A stretch of DNA of 64,000 nucleotides from Actibacterium sp. MT2.3-13A (GTDB lineage: Bacteria; Pseudomonadota; Alphaproteobacteria; Rhodobacterales; Rhodobacteraceae). Every line of letters starts with the position of its first letter. Positions within the stretch are counted from its first letter, which is position 1. A program made the position numbers and the translations under genes. The notes under the pieces are model-generated. The model was not told the DNA's origin and made no database searches. It saw only the letters and a program-made list of their open reading frames with translations. The stretch spans positions 82,215-146,214 of the forward strand of contig NZ_JAGSOU010000011.1 in the NCBI RefSeq assembly GCF_018139985.1, read 5' to 3'. This document shows, piece by piece, positions 26,535 through 37,200 of the stretch.

Positions 26535-27245
26535 ATGGCATCGAGCGGCACAAGATCCGCCTATTGGCTGGGCCTCAGGCATGGCGCGCCCTTCGTGCTG
26601 GTGATCGTGCCCTTCGCGCTGCTGTTCGGCGTGGTGGGCACCGAGGCGGGGCTGAACCTGGCCGAGGTCATGGGCTTCACGGTGCTGGTGATCGCGGGCG
26701 CCTCGCAATTCGCCGCGCTGCAACTGATGACCGAAAACGCCCCCACTGTGATCGTTCTGGCCACGGCGCTGGCGGTGAACCTGCGGATGGCGATGTATTC
26801 GGCCTCGCTGGTGCCGCACCTGGGTGCGGCGCCGCTGTGGAAACGCGCGCTGATCGCCTATCTGCTGGTCGATCAGTCCTACGCCGTGGGCCACGCCTAT
26901 TTCGAGAAACACCCCGAGATGCCCCTCTCCGCCCGGATGGCCTATTATTTCGGCGTGGTCAGCCCGGTCTTTCCACTGTGGTACGCCTTCACCCTGGTCG
27001 GCGGCCTGGTCGGGCAGAGCATCCCGCCCGAATTCGCACTGGATTTCGCGCTGCCGATCACCTTCCTCGCGCTGATCGCGCCGGCGCTGCGGACGGTCGC
27101 GCATGTGGCGGCGGCGGGGGTGTCGGTGGCGCTGGGTCTGGCGCTGGCGGGGCTGCCCTACAACAGCGGCCTGCTGATCGCCGCGCTGGGCGCGATGATC
27201 ACCGGCGCGCAGGTCGAGCTTTGGATGGAAAGGCGGGTCAAATGA
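26535..27245 (+). CDS. azlC: AzlC-family branched-chain amino acid exporter, large subunit
   Basis: 236 residues with several membrane helices. The motif FGVVGTEAGLNLAEVMGFTV and ASQFAALQLM, then NLRMAMYSASLVPHL and LLVDQSYAV, are typical of AzlC. AzlCD pairs (BrnFE) export branched-chain amino acids or methionine. The stop overlaps the azlD start as ATGA, so translation is coupled. Confidence 0.88.
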   Translation: MASSGTRSAYWLGLRHGAPFVLVIVPFALLFGVVGTEAGLNLAEVMGFTVLVIAGASQFAALQLMTENAPTVIVLATALAVNLRMAMYSASLVPHLGAAPLWKRALIAYLLVDQSYAVGHAYFEKHPEMPLSARMAYYFGVVSPVFPLWYAFTLVGGLVGQSIPPEFALDFALPITFLALIAPALRTVAHVAAAGVSVALGLALAGLPYNSGLLIAALGAMITGAQVELWMERRVK

Positions 27246-27571
27246 CGCAGAGCGCGGGCGAAATCTGGTTCATCATCGCGGCGCTTGGCGTCGGCACCTT
27301 CCTGATCCGGTTTTCCTTTCTGGGTCTTATCGGCAACCGCAGCCTGCCGCCCTGGGTGCTGCGCCACCTGCGCTATACGCCGGTGGCGGTGCTGCCCGCG
27401 CTGATCGCGCCGCTGGTGCTGTGGCCCGCCGCCACCGGCGGCCAGCCCGACCTGCCGCGCATCTTGGCGGCCGCGGTGACCCTGGCGCTGGGCATGCTCA
27501 GCAAGAACGTGATCCTGTCGATCGCCGGCGGCGCGGCAACGCTTTACCTCGGGATCTACCTGGCGGGCTGA
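27242..27571 (+). CDS. azlD: AzlD-family branched-chain amino acid exporter, small subunit
   Basis: 109 residues with three to four membrane helices (IIAALGVGTFLIRFSFLGL, VAVLPALIAPLVLWPA, LAAAVTLALGMLSKNVILSI). The central LPPWVLRHLRYTPVAVLPAL is typical of AzlD. It completes the two-part exporter with azlC. Its last 16 bases overlap the end of the opposing lipoprotein gene. Confidence 0.88.
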   Translation: MTQSAGEIWFIIAALGVGTFLIRFSFLGLIGNRSLPPWVLRHLRYTPVAVLPALIAPLVLWPAATGGQPDLPRILAAAVTLALGMLSKNVILSIAGGAATLYLGIYLAG

Positions 27572-28179
27572 GCCCGCGCGACGGTCTGCTGGGTGTCCAG
27601 CACGGCGCCGTTGTTGTCGGAGTCGCTGTCGTAGACCTGCCGGCGCTCGACCCCTTCGAGCTTGGCGAAGCCGCGCATGATCGAGCCGGGGAAGATGCTG
27701 CGCGGCACCGTCTCGAAGCCGGGCAACCGGCGCAGGATGTCGCTGGTCGAGCGCCCGCAGAACGCCTTGGGCACGGCGCCGTATTCCTCGGCGAGCTGCA
27801 GCGCGGCCTCGGCCTGCTCGGGCGAGACCTCGAGCGTCTGGATATCGACGTGATAGGTCTCGCGCGCGTGGTAGTCGATGTAGAATTTCAGCATCGTCGG
27901 CGTGATGCCGTAATGCAGGTCATTGCGCTCGGGCGCCATGCGGTGCCACCAGGTGCCGGCCGGGTCGAAGATCACCCGCTGGCTGGCGTTGATCATCAGC
28001 GCGCTGTGCGCCCCCTCGCCGGATCGGTTGTTGATCACCGTGAACAGCGTGATCGAGGGCGGCGCCTCATCGTTGTAATAGGCCGCGCGCGTCACCGCCT
28101 CGTCCGGGGCCCAGACGGGCTCGGCCCCGCAGCCGGCCAGCAGCGCCGGGACGATCAGGCAGGCAATCCAGCGACGCAT
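27556..28179 (-). CDS. Lipoprotein with possible papain-like (NlpC/P60-type) fold
   Basis: 207 residues. Signal peptide with lipobox LLAGC at residue 17, so probably anchored in the outer or inner membrane. The mature part has EGAHSALMINASQRVIFDP near residue 58 and GAVPKAFCGRSTSDILR near residue 140. A histidine in a hydrophobic strand followed much later by a cysteine at a helix start is the order seen in circularly permuted NlpC/P60 and LRAT-like enzymes. That is inference; activity is unproven. I know it only as a conserved hypothetical of Rhodobacteraceae. It lies 49 bases downstream of the oxidase subunit IV, past a terminator. Confidence 0.6.
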   Translation of the reverse strand: MRRWIACLIVPALLAGCGAEPVWAPDEAVTRAAYYNDEAPPSITLFTVINNRSGEGAHSALMINASQRVIFDPAGTWWHRMAPERNDLHYGITPTMLKFYIDYHARETYHVDIQTLEVSPEQAEAALQLAEEYGAVPKAFCGRSTSDILRRLPGFETVPRSIFPGSIMRGFAKLEGVERRQVYDSDSDNNGAVLDTQQTVARAQPAR

Positions 28180-28196
28180 CGCGCACGGTCCCCATC

Positions 28197-28223
28197 AAGA
28201 AAAAGGCGGGCCCGCGGCCCGCC
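28197..28223 (-). terminator. Rho-independent terminator of the oxidase subunit IV gene
   Basis: On the minus strand an 8-base perfect stem (GGCGGGCC/GGCCCGCC) with a 3-base loop is followed by TTTTTCTT. It starts 5 bases after the stop codon. This is the clearest intrinsic terminator in the window. Confidence 0.8.
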
Positions 28224-28228
28224 CGGAA

Positions 28229-28363
28229 TCAGGCGTTGACGAGCGCCATGAAGATCAGGACCGCGATCGAGATCCCGGCGCCCCAGGTCGCGAATTTGAC
28301 GAAACCCGCGAAGGTCTTTTCCTGATCCGTGATATCCATGGTTCCGTGCTTGTGCTCTGCCAT
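28229..28363 (-). CDS. aa3-type cytochrome c oxidase subunit IV
   Basis: 44 residues: a short soluble N-terminus ([20 protein letters not shown]) and one membrane helix ([18 protein letters not shown]). This matches the bacterial aa3 oxidase subunit IV family known from Paracoccus and Rhodobacter, a non-catalytic helix beside the core subunits. AAGGGAG lies 8 bases before the ATG. It is unlinked from the other oxidase genes, which is normal. It is followed by a strong terminator, so it is expressed as its own unit or ends one. Confidence 0.88.
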   Translation of the reverse strand: MAEHKHGTMDITDQEKTFAGFVKFATWGAGISIAVLIFMALVNA

Positions 28364-28420
28364 CGGTGGGCTCCCTTCCCTGTGCGTGCCCGCTTGGGAT
28401 AACCGATTTGAAAACGGCTG

Positions 28421-28879
28421 TCACGGCCTTGGTGACGGCTCCGCGCCACCCACCAGATCGGCCGCCAGGCGGAAGCCGATGCGCGTCGCCTCCGACGCGC
28501 CCTCGGGCTTGGGCAGGGCGCGCAGCGTGACGTTGAGCTGGCTGACATGCTGCACCAGTTGGGTGCGCGCGCCGCTCTCGTCGGTGCCGTAGAATGTGAT
28601 GATGTCCGGCTCGAAATAGCCCACGCCCTGGATCTTCAGCACGCCGGCGCTGCCGGAGGTCAGCCCGATCGCCACCTCATGCGCGTCGTCGAGATGTTCC
28701 TCGAAGTTCTGGATGTAGAGAATCAGCCGTTCATAGGCCCATTCCGCAGCGCTTTTCTGCTGCACGGGCCGACGCGCAACCGCCTCGGGCAGGGGTTTCT
28801 GCTCGGCCGTTGCCGGCGCCGCCGGGTCGGCATGCACGGCGCGGGCGCGCGGGGCGCGATCGTCGACGCGGCCCGTCAT
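28421..28879 (-). CDS. DUF6173-like conserved protein
   Basis: 152 residues, soluble. The first 50 residues are Arg/Ala/Pro-rich. The conserved domain begins at SAAEWAYERLILYIQNFEEH and includes VAIGLTSGSAGVLKIQGVGY and PDIITFYGTDESGARTQLVQ. From memory this matches a roseobacter family catalogued as DUF6173; no function is known. The start overlaps the stop of the metallo-hydrolase gene upstream by 4 bases, so it is the third gene of the acyl-CoA dehydrogenase operon. Confidence 0.7.
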   Translation of the reverse strand: MTGRVDDRAPRARAVHADPAAPATAEQKPLPEAVARRPVQQKSAAEWAYERLILYIQNFEEHLDDAHEVAIGLTSGSAGVLKIQGVGYFEPDIITFYGTDESGARTQLVQHVSQLNVTLRALPKPEGASEATRIGFRLAADLVGGAEPSPRP

Positions 28880-29919
28880 CGCGCGCCCCACAGCCAGGCG
28901 CCGTCCTCGCGCCGCCGGCGGGTGATCTTGCCGGCGCGGTGAAGGTGGTTGAGATGCGCCACCGCCTCGACCAGCGCGTGACCGTATTGGGAGCCGCCGA
29001 TCTCGCGCTTGAACAGCGGCACGAAACATTCGCAGGCGGTGTGCGGGGCTTTCAGATGTTCCAGCAGGCGCTCCAGCGCGGAGTGGTGATTCTCGGCCAG
29101 CTGGTGCAGGCGCGCGGGCAGACCGGTGAAGGGCAGCTTGTGACCGGGCAGCACCAACTGGTCGTCGCGCGCATGCGGCGCGAGGCGGGCGCAGCTGTCC
29201 AGCCATTCGGCGACCGGATCGGCATCGGGCTCGGTCGCGTAGACCCCGAGATTGGGCGAGATCGAGGGCAACAGCTGGTCGCCGCCGATCACCAGGTTGT
29301 CGTCGCGGCTCCACAGCGTGATGTGGTCGGGCGCGTGGCCGTCGCCCAGCCGCACGTCCCAGTCGCGCCCGCCGATGCGCAGCACCTCGCCGGCGCGGAC
29401 GCGGGTGAAGCCCAGCGGCATCGGCGCCACCACATCGGCGAAGTTGAAGGGGCGTTCATTGGCCCGCTGGTCGAGGATCTCGGGCGCCATGCCCGCGCCG
29501 CGCCAGAACGCGAGCGTTTCGGCCGTCGGGCGCTCCTGCTCATCGAGCGTCAGCATGCGCGCGAACAGCCAGGCGGTGCGGGTGGTCACCAGCTCGGCCC
29601 CGTGCTCGGCCTGGAACCAGCCCGCAAGCCCGACATGATCGGGGTGGTGATGGGTGACCAGCACGCGGTTCACCGGCCTGCCCGCCAGCGGCCCGTCGAG
29701 GCATTCTTGCCAGATCGCCCGGCCGCGCCGCGAATCGAAGCCGGTGTCGATCACCGTCCAGCCGTCGCCGTCATCCAGCGCGAAGACGTTGACATGGTCG
29801 AGCTGCATCGGCAGCGGCAGGCGCAGCCACAGCACGCCCTCGGCCACCTCGATGGCGGCGCCCTCCTTCGGGCCCTCGGCCCAGGGGTAGCGGATCAGGT
29901 GGCCGGCCCCGTCCATCAT
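28876..29919 (-). CDS. MBL-fold metallo-hydrolase
   Basis: 347 residues. The metallo-beta-lactamase motif VLVTHHHPDHVGLAG lies near residue 92, with downstream metal ligands in LGDGHAPDHI and VLPGHKLPF. A C-terminal winged-helix-like segment (EAVAHLNHLHRAGKITRRRR) is common in this subgroup, which resembles LACTB2-like hydrolases. A thioesterase or hydroxyacyl-CoA-type hydrolase role would suit its overlap (ATGA) with the acyl-CoA dehydrogenase gene, but that is inference. Confidence 0.82.
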   Translation of the reverse strand: MMDGAGHLIRYPWAEGPKEGAAIEVAEGVLWLRLPLPMQLDHVNVFALDDGDGWTVIDTGFDSRRGRAIWQECLDGPLAGRPVNRVLVTHHHPDHVGLAGWFQAEHGAELVTTRTAWLFARMLTLDEQERPTAETLAFWRGAGMAPEILDQRANERPFNFADVVAPMPLGFTRVRAGEVLRIGGRDWDVRLGDGHAPDHITLWSRDDNLVIGGDQLLPSISPNLGVYATEPDADPVAEWLDSCARLAPHARDDQLVLPGHKLPFTGLPARLHQLAENHHSALERLLEHLKAPHTACECFVPLFKREIGGSQYGHALVEAVAHLNHLHRAGKITRRRREDGAWLWGAR

Positions 29920-31631
29920 GCCGCCAGATCGTCGGGCGACAGGGCATAGAGCCCCTCGGCCCCCTCGCGGGCATGGGCGAGCGCCGCGGCGTATTCCGGC
30001 AGCATCCGCTTGATGAAGAACCGCGCCAGCGCGCTGCGCGGCCCCGCACCACCCTCGGCCAGCGCCGCCTGAAGGTGGAAATGCCCGCCCAGCACGCGGG
30101 CGAAGGCGCGCAGATAGGGCACGGCACCGGCAAAGCGGTCATTCATGTCCTGGGCCACCAGCAGCTCGGTCGCCTCGCGCAGGGTCTCGGCCGCGGTCCA
30201 GACATCCTCGGCCAGATCGGGCAGCGTGGCGCGGGCGGCCTTGGCGGCCTTTTCGATCTCCTCGCACAGGCGGAAGGCGGTCTCGCCGCCATCCATCATC
30301 TTGCGCCCCACCAGATCCATCGCCTGAATGCCGTTGGTGCCCTCGTAGATCGCCGTCACCCGCACGTCGCGCAGGTATTGCGCCGCGCCCGATTCCTCTA
30401 TGAAGCCCATGCCGCCATGCACCTGCATCCCCATCGAGGCCACCTCGACCCCGGTATCGGTGCCATAGGCCTTGGCGATCGGGGTCAGCAGCGCGGCGCG
30501 CGCGGCGCAGTCGGCGTCGTCCGTGGCGCGGGCGATGTCGATGGTCATCGCGCAGGCCAGCGCGATCGCACGCGCCGCGAAGGTTTCGGCCTTCATGGTG
30601 GTCAGCATCCGCCGCACATCCGCATGGTCGAGAATCGTGCCGGTGCCACCCGGCACCGGCGCGCGACCCTGCCTGCGCTCCAGCGCATAGGCCAGCGCGT
30701 GCTGATAGGCGCCCTCGGCCACGCCGATGCCCTGCACGCCCACGCCGAGGCGGGCGTTGTTCATCATGGTGAACATCGCGGCCATGCCCTTGTGCGGCTC
30801 GCCCACCAGCCAGCCGGTGGCGCGGTCATACTGCATCACGCAGGTGGGGGAGCCGTGCAGGCCCATCTTGTGCTCCAGGCTGACCACCTTCAGGCTGTTG
30901 GCGACGCCGGGGTTGCCCTCGGCATCGGGGATGTATTTCGGCACCATGAACAGGCTGATGCCCCGCGTCCCCGGCGCCGCGTCGGGCAGGCGCGCCAGCA
31001 CCAGGTGGCAGACATTTGCGGTGAAATCGTTGTCGCCCCAACTGATGAAGATCTTCTGTCCGGTGATCGCGTAGGTGCCGTCACCGTTCGGCTCGGCCCT
31101 GGAGCTCAGCGCGCCGACGTCGGAGCCCGCCTGCGGCTCGGTCAGGTTCATGGTGCCGCACCATTCGCCCGAGATCAGCCTGGGCAGGTAAAGCGCCTTG
31201 ATCTCGTCGCTGGCGTGATGCTCCAGCGCCTCGATCTGGCCCTGGCTCATCAGCGGGTTCAGCTGCAGCGACAGGCAGGCCGCGCTCATCATCTCGTTGA
31301 CCGCGGTGGTGACGGCCATCGGCAGGCCCATGCCGCCGTTCTCGGGCGCGGCCGACATGCCGATCCAGCCGCCCTCGGCGATGCGGGCATAGGCCGCGCC
31401 AAAGCCGGGGGTGGTGCGGACCGTGCCGTTCTCCAGCACGGCGCCCTGCATGTCGCCGGCGCGCTGCAGCGGCGCCAGCACCTCTTCGCAGAGCTTGCCG
31501 GCCTCACCCAGGATGGCGTCGACGACATCCGGCGTGGCCTCGGCATAGAGGTCCGTGGCCGTGAGCCGGGACAGGTTCACCAGATGGTCGAAAATGAACT
31601 TGTAATCGTCAGTCGGTGCGCGGTACGGCAT
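29916..31631 (-). CDS. Acyl-CoA dehydrogenase (long DmdC-like class)
   Basis: 571 residues, longer than the 380-residue classical enzymes because of a C-terminal extension. FAD-dependent oxidation of an acyl-CoA. Motifs are GTMNLTEPQAGSDVGALSS, GQKIFISWGDND and the catalytic-glutamate region IYEGTNGIQAMDL near residue 428. The architecture is that of DmdC, which oxidises methylmercaptopropionyl-CoA in DMSP breakdown, but several related paralogues with other substrates exist in roseobacters. First gene of a three-gene operon with the MBL hydrolase and DUF6173-like gene. Confidence 0.88.
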   Translation of the reverse strand: MPYRAPTDDYKFIFDHLVNLSRLTATDLYAEATPDVVDAILGEAGKLCEEVLAPLQRAGDMQGAVLENGTVRTTPGFGAAYARIAEGGWIGMSAAPENGGMGLPMAVTTAVNEMMSAACLSLQLNPLMSQGQIEALEHHASDEIKALYLPRLISGEWCGTMNLTEPQAGSDVGALSSRAEPNGDGTYAITGQKIFISWGDNDFTANVCHLVLARLPDAAPGTRGISLFMVPKYIPDAEGNPGVANSLKVVSLEHKMGLHGSPTCVMQYDRATGWLVGEPHKGMAAMFTMMNNARLGVGVQGIGVAEGAYQHALAYALERRQGRAPVPGGTGTILDHADVRRMLTTMKAETFAARAIALACAMTIDIARATDDADCAARAALLTPIAKAYGTDTGVEVASMGMQVHGGMGFIEESGAAQYLRDVRVTAIYEGTNGIQAMDLVGRKMMDGGETAFRLCEEIEKAAKAARATLPDLAEDVWTAAETLREATELLVAQDMNDRFAGAVPYLRAFARVLGGHFHLQAALAEGGAGPRSALARFFIKRMLPEYAAALAHAREGAEGLYALSPDDLAA

Positions 31632-31749
31632 CGGCCTCCCCCTTCGCTTGCGCCTTGAGAAACCATCGGCGCGCCGGTATGTCTCGTCAATCTTCGGGTC
31701 AAGGGTAAACGAGCCCCCCGTCCCATCAACCGAAACGCCGCGTCACGAG

Positions 31750-32699
<950 letters not shown>

Positions 32700-32703
<4 letters not shown>

Positions 32704-33275
32704 GCGCGCCCCGCGGCCGAGGACAGCGTCAGCGGATCGACCCCCAGCGCCTTCAGCGCGCGCGCCCATTTCCCGCCGTCATCGGCGGCGAACACGATCT
32801 CCGGGTCGGCGTCGCTGGTCAGCCAGCCGTTCTGCACGATCTCGCCTTCCAGCTGCCCCGGCCCCCAGCCGGCATAGCCCAGCGCCAGCAGCGAATCGCG
32901 CGGGCCGCTGCCATTGGCGATGCTTTCGAGGATATCCACCGTCGCGGTCAGCCCGATCCGGTCGTCGACGCGCACCGTGGTATCGGCGGACATGTAATCC
33001 GACGAATGCAGCACGAAGCCGCGCCCATGCTCGACCGGCCCGCCGAAATGCACGCGGATGTCTCGCGCGCCGGGCGCGCGCTCAATGCCGAGCTGCTGGA
33101 GCAGTTCGTCGAAGCTCAGGTCGGCGGTGGGCTTGTTGACGATCAGCCCCATCGCGCCCTCGGGCGAATGGGCGCACATGAAGACCACGCTTTTCTCGAA
33201 GCGGGGATCGCCCATTCCGGGCATCGCGATCAGCAGCTTGCCGCTGAGATCCATCGGGGCGCTTGCAGGTTCCAT
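32700..33275 (-). CDS. yqgE: YqgE/AlgH family protein
   Basis: 191 residues, DUF179. Motifs GKLLIAMPGMGDPRFEKSVV, MGLIVNKPT, HFGGPVEHGRGFVLHS and LALGYAGWGPGQLEGEI are diagnostic. The family is widespread and its biochemical role is not settled, although it was once named AlgH after alginate control in Pseudomonas. The start MEPASAPMDLSG was used; the inner ATG at 33254 (MDLSGKLL) is an alternative. Confidence 0.9.
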
Positions 33276-33388
33276 ACCCTCAAAATGGGCCCGGCGGGCG
33301 GGCGCGGCAAGAGGCGGAAACGCCACGCTCGCGCGGGCATCTCCCAAAAGTGATTTCTCACCGCCCGGGCGATGCTTATGTTCGCCGC

Positions 33389-34201
33389 ATGATCAGACAG
33401 GTTCTCCTTTCCCTCATCGCGGCCGGCGTGCTGTTTTCGGGCACTGGCCCGGCCGCGGCCCAGCCCCCCGCCGAATCCATCGTCCAGGCTGAGATCCTGC
33501 CTGGCTGGGAGACCGAGCGCGGCACCCATATGGCCGGGCTGCGCCTGATCCTCGCCCCGGGGTGGAAGACCTATTGGCGCGCGCCGGGCGATGCCGGAAT
33601 CCCGCCGCGCTTCGACTGGTCGGGCTCGTCCAACATGCAGGCGGTGGCGACCTACTGGCCGCGGCCCGAAGTGTTCGAGCGCAACGGCATGCGCGCGATC
33701 GGTTACGTGCGGGAGGTCGTGCTGCCGCTGGAGCTGACGCCGGAGCGCGCCGGAGCGCCGATCTTGCTGCGCGGGGTAATGGAGCTGGGCGTCTGCCACG
33801 ACGTCTGCATGCCCATGGTGCTGGAGCTGCGCGCCGACCTGCCCGCCACGGCGAATCCCGCGCCGATCCGCGCCGCGCTGGCCGCCCGCCCGCAAAGCGC
33901 GACCGAGGCCGGCGTCGGCCGCGTCACCTGCACGGTCGAACCCATCGCCGACGGGTTACGGCTGACCGCCGAGATCCCTGTGGCCCCGATGGGCGGCGAG
34001 GAGGTGGCGGTGGTCGAACTGCGCGATCCAGCGATCTGGGTCTCCGAGCCGCAGCTGACCCGGCAGGGAAACCGCCTGATCGCGGTGGCCGAGCTGGTTC
34101 CCGAGGCCGCCGCGCCCTTCGCGCTGGACCGCTCGTCGGTGCGGATCACGCTGCTGGCAGGCCCCAGGGCGGTGGACATCCGCGGCTGCGAGGGCCGTTA
34201 G
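33389..34201 (+). CDS. Exported DsbD-alpha-like domain protein
   Basis: 270 residues. A signal peptide ends near GPAAAQPPAES. The body resembles the N-terminal (alpha) domain of DsbD/ScsB: LILAPGWKTYWRAPGDAGIPP, then MELGVCHDVCMPMVLEL with a CxxxC pair near residue 135. There is no membrane domain or C-terminal thioredoxin domain, so it is a stand-alone periplasmic thiol protein that would need a separate electron donor. It diverges from yqgE and its stop overlaps the opposing RND gene stop by 4 bases. Confidence 0.75.
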   Translation: MIRQVLLSLIAAGVLFSGTGPAAAQPPAESIVQAEILPGWETERGTHMAGLRLILAPGWKTYWRAPGDAGIPPRFDWSGSSNMQAVATYWPRPEVFERNGMRAIGYVREVVLPLELTPERAGAPILLRGVMELGVCHDVCMPMVLELRADLPATANPAPIRAALAARPQSATEAGVGRVTCTVEPIADGLRLTAEIPVAPMGGEEVAVVELRDPAIWVSEPQLTRQGNRLIAVAELVPEAAAPFALDRSSVRITLLAGPRAVDIRGCEGR

Positions 34202-37200
34202 GCCGCCCGCCGCCGCCGCCCCAGCGCGAGGCCCAGCGCGGCCAGCGCATAGACCGCCAGCAGCACCGCGGCCGCGCCCGCCAGGAACAGCGCCAGCGCC
34301 GCCGCCATTACCGGCAGCCGGGCCAGCGCCGGCAGCGCCTCCAGCAGCATCGCCGGCAGGGCGCCCGCATAAATCGCGTGGCCCAGCGTGGCGGCAAAGA
34401 CCGCCAGAACACCCAGCCCCGCCAGCACCGTCGCCGCCGCCAGCCCGCGCGCCCGGCCCGTGGCCCGCAGCGCGCGGCGTGCCGACTGCATCTGGCGCTG
34501 GATATCCTGCTGCATGCCCAGCAGCGCCGGCACCACCAGCAGCACCAGCACCAGCCCGAAGCCCAGCCCGTAGACCAGCGTGATCACCGTGGGCTTCAGG
34601 AACTGCGCCTGCTGCGAGCTTTCGTAAAGCAGCGGCGACAGGCCCAGCACCGTGGTCAGCGTGGTCAGCAGCACCGGGCGCAGCCGATCCGAGGCGGCGT
34701 CGATAATCGCGGGCACCAGCCCGCGGGTCTCGGCGTATTCGTCCACCGTGCTGACCAGAACGATCGAATCGTTGATGATGATCCCGGTCATCCCGATCAG
34801 CCCGACCACCGTGAACATCGACAGCGGCACCTCCCACAGCGCGTGGCCGTAGATCGTGCCGACAAGGCCGAAGGGGATGATCGCCATCACCACCAGCGGC
34901 CGCGTCCAGCTGGAGAAGATCCACGCCAGCGTCAGGTAGATGCCCAGCAGGCACAGGGCGAAGCCCAGCGCCGCGTCGCCCAGGAATTCGTTCTCCTGCT
35001 CGGCCAGGCCCGACAGGCGCCAGGCGACTCCCTGCTCGCTTTCGATTTTCGGCAGGATCTCGTCCTGCAGGCGCTGCATGATCTCCTCGGCCCGTGCCGG
35101 GTCGTCCTCGGAAATGTCGCCGGTGACCGAGACCACGCGCAGGCCGTTCTCGCGCTGCACGGTGGAAAAGCCCGCGCGCCGCGCGACGGTCACGATATCG
35201 GCCAGCGGCAGGTATTGCCCCGAGGGCGAGCGCAGCAGCGTGCGGTCGAGGAAATCGGCGGTCAGCTCGCCCCCGGGCAGCTCCACCCGGATCGTGGCCG
35301 AGCGCGGGCCCTCCGGGTAGGTCGCCGCCTCGATCCCGTTCAGCCGGTGGCGCAGCACCCGGCCCAGCCCGTCGATGGTGAAGCCCAGCGCCGCGCCCTG
35401 CGGGGTCAGCTCCAGGATCAGCTCTTCCTTGTCATAGGCCAGGCTGTCCTCCACGGCCGAAACCTCGGGGAATTGCAGCAAGGTGGATTTCAGCGCCTCG
35501 GCCGCCGCCTTCAGCGTCTCGGCGGTGGCGCCGTAGAACTGCACGTCCAGCGCGTCGCCCCCGGGGCCCGAGCGCCAGCCGCGGAAGCTGACCACCTCGG
35601 CCAGCGGGTGCTGGCGCACCTCGTCCTGCAGTTCCCCCACGAACTGGAACGAGGAATAGGGCCGCAGGTCGGCGTCGATCAGCTCGATCGCGATCGAACC
35701 CAGCAGGCCGGTGTCCTTGGTCTCCACCCCCGCCAGGCCGCGGCCAGTATTGCCGCCGACCTCGGCCAGAACGTAATCCAGCGGGTTGGTGCCGTATTCC
35801 GCCTCATAGCGCGCCGCGACGGCATCCGCCGCACGCTGCATCTCGCGCATCATGGCTATGGTGTCGGCGCGCGTGGCCCCCGGTGCCATGGCGAAATTCC
35901 CCGACACCGAGGCCTGCTCCGGCGCGTTGAAGAAGCGCCACTGCACGTCGCCGCGCACCAGCAGCACCACCTGGCTTGCCAGCACCACGCAGGCCAGCGC
36001 CAGCACCGGATAGCGCGCCCAGATCACCCCCGCCATCAGCCGGCGGAAGATCACCCGGCGCACCCAGCCGAAGCCGCGGTTGACCAGCCGCGACGGCAGG
36101 TCATACCAATGCTCCTTCCGCGAATGGGCCAGCGCGTGGCTCATGTGATTGGGCAGGATCAGGAAACATTCCAGCAGCGAGGCCAGCAGCACCACGATCA
36201 CCGTGAAGGGGATGTCCGCGATCAGGTCGCCGAACCGGCCCTCGATGGCGGTCAGTCCGAAAAAGGCGATGACCGTGGTGATGGTGGCCGAAAACACCGG
36301 CGCAGCCATGCGGCGGGCGGCGTTCTCGGCGGCCTCCACCGGCCCCTCGCCCAGCCTGCGGGCGCGGAAATCCGCGTGCTCGCCGACCACGATCGCGTCG
36401 TCCACCACCACGCCCAGCGTGATGATCAACGCGAAGAGCGACATCATGTTCAGCGTCAGCCCCGCCACATACATCATGGCGATCGCGCTGAGCATCGCCA
36501 CCGGGATGCCCGCCGCCACCCAGAAGGCGGTGCGCGCGTTGAGGAAGAGGAACAGCAGCCCCACCACCAGCACCAGCCCCATCGCGCCGTTGTCGAGAAG
36601 GATGTTCAGCCGCCCCGTGATCGCCTCGGCGCGGGTGCGGATCAGGTCGATCTCCACCTCCGCCGGCAGGGTCCGGGCCAGCTCGTCGGCCACCGCCTGC
36701 ACCTTGGCCTGGATGGCGATGGCATCGCCCTGGTCCGAGCGATCGACCCGGATCGAGATCGCCGGGTGCGCCCCCACGAAATAGGCGCGCTTGCGGTCGG
36801 CGCCCTCCACCCGCACCTGCGCCACATCGCCGATGGTCAGGGTCGCGCCGTCGGGGTCCGAGCGCAGCACGATCCCCGCGATCTCGTCGGCGCTGCGCTT
36901 GGCGACACCGGTGCGAACCCGGGCGCCGGAGCCGCCCACGTCGCCGGCCGGCGCAGTCTCGGCCTCGGCGGCGATGGCGGCCGCGATCTGGGCCATGCTG
37001 ACGTCGTGGCGGATCAGGGCGGCGACCGGCACCTCGACCACGGTCTGCGGCGCGGCGAGGCCGCGGATCGTCGTCCGGGTCACCCCGGCGGCGAACAGGC
37101 GCGTGACGAACTCGTCGGCGAAGCGGCCCAGCTGGTCGATGCCCACCGGCCCGGTGATCACCACGTCGGTCACCCGGTCGCGCCAGACGCCGCGGCGCAC

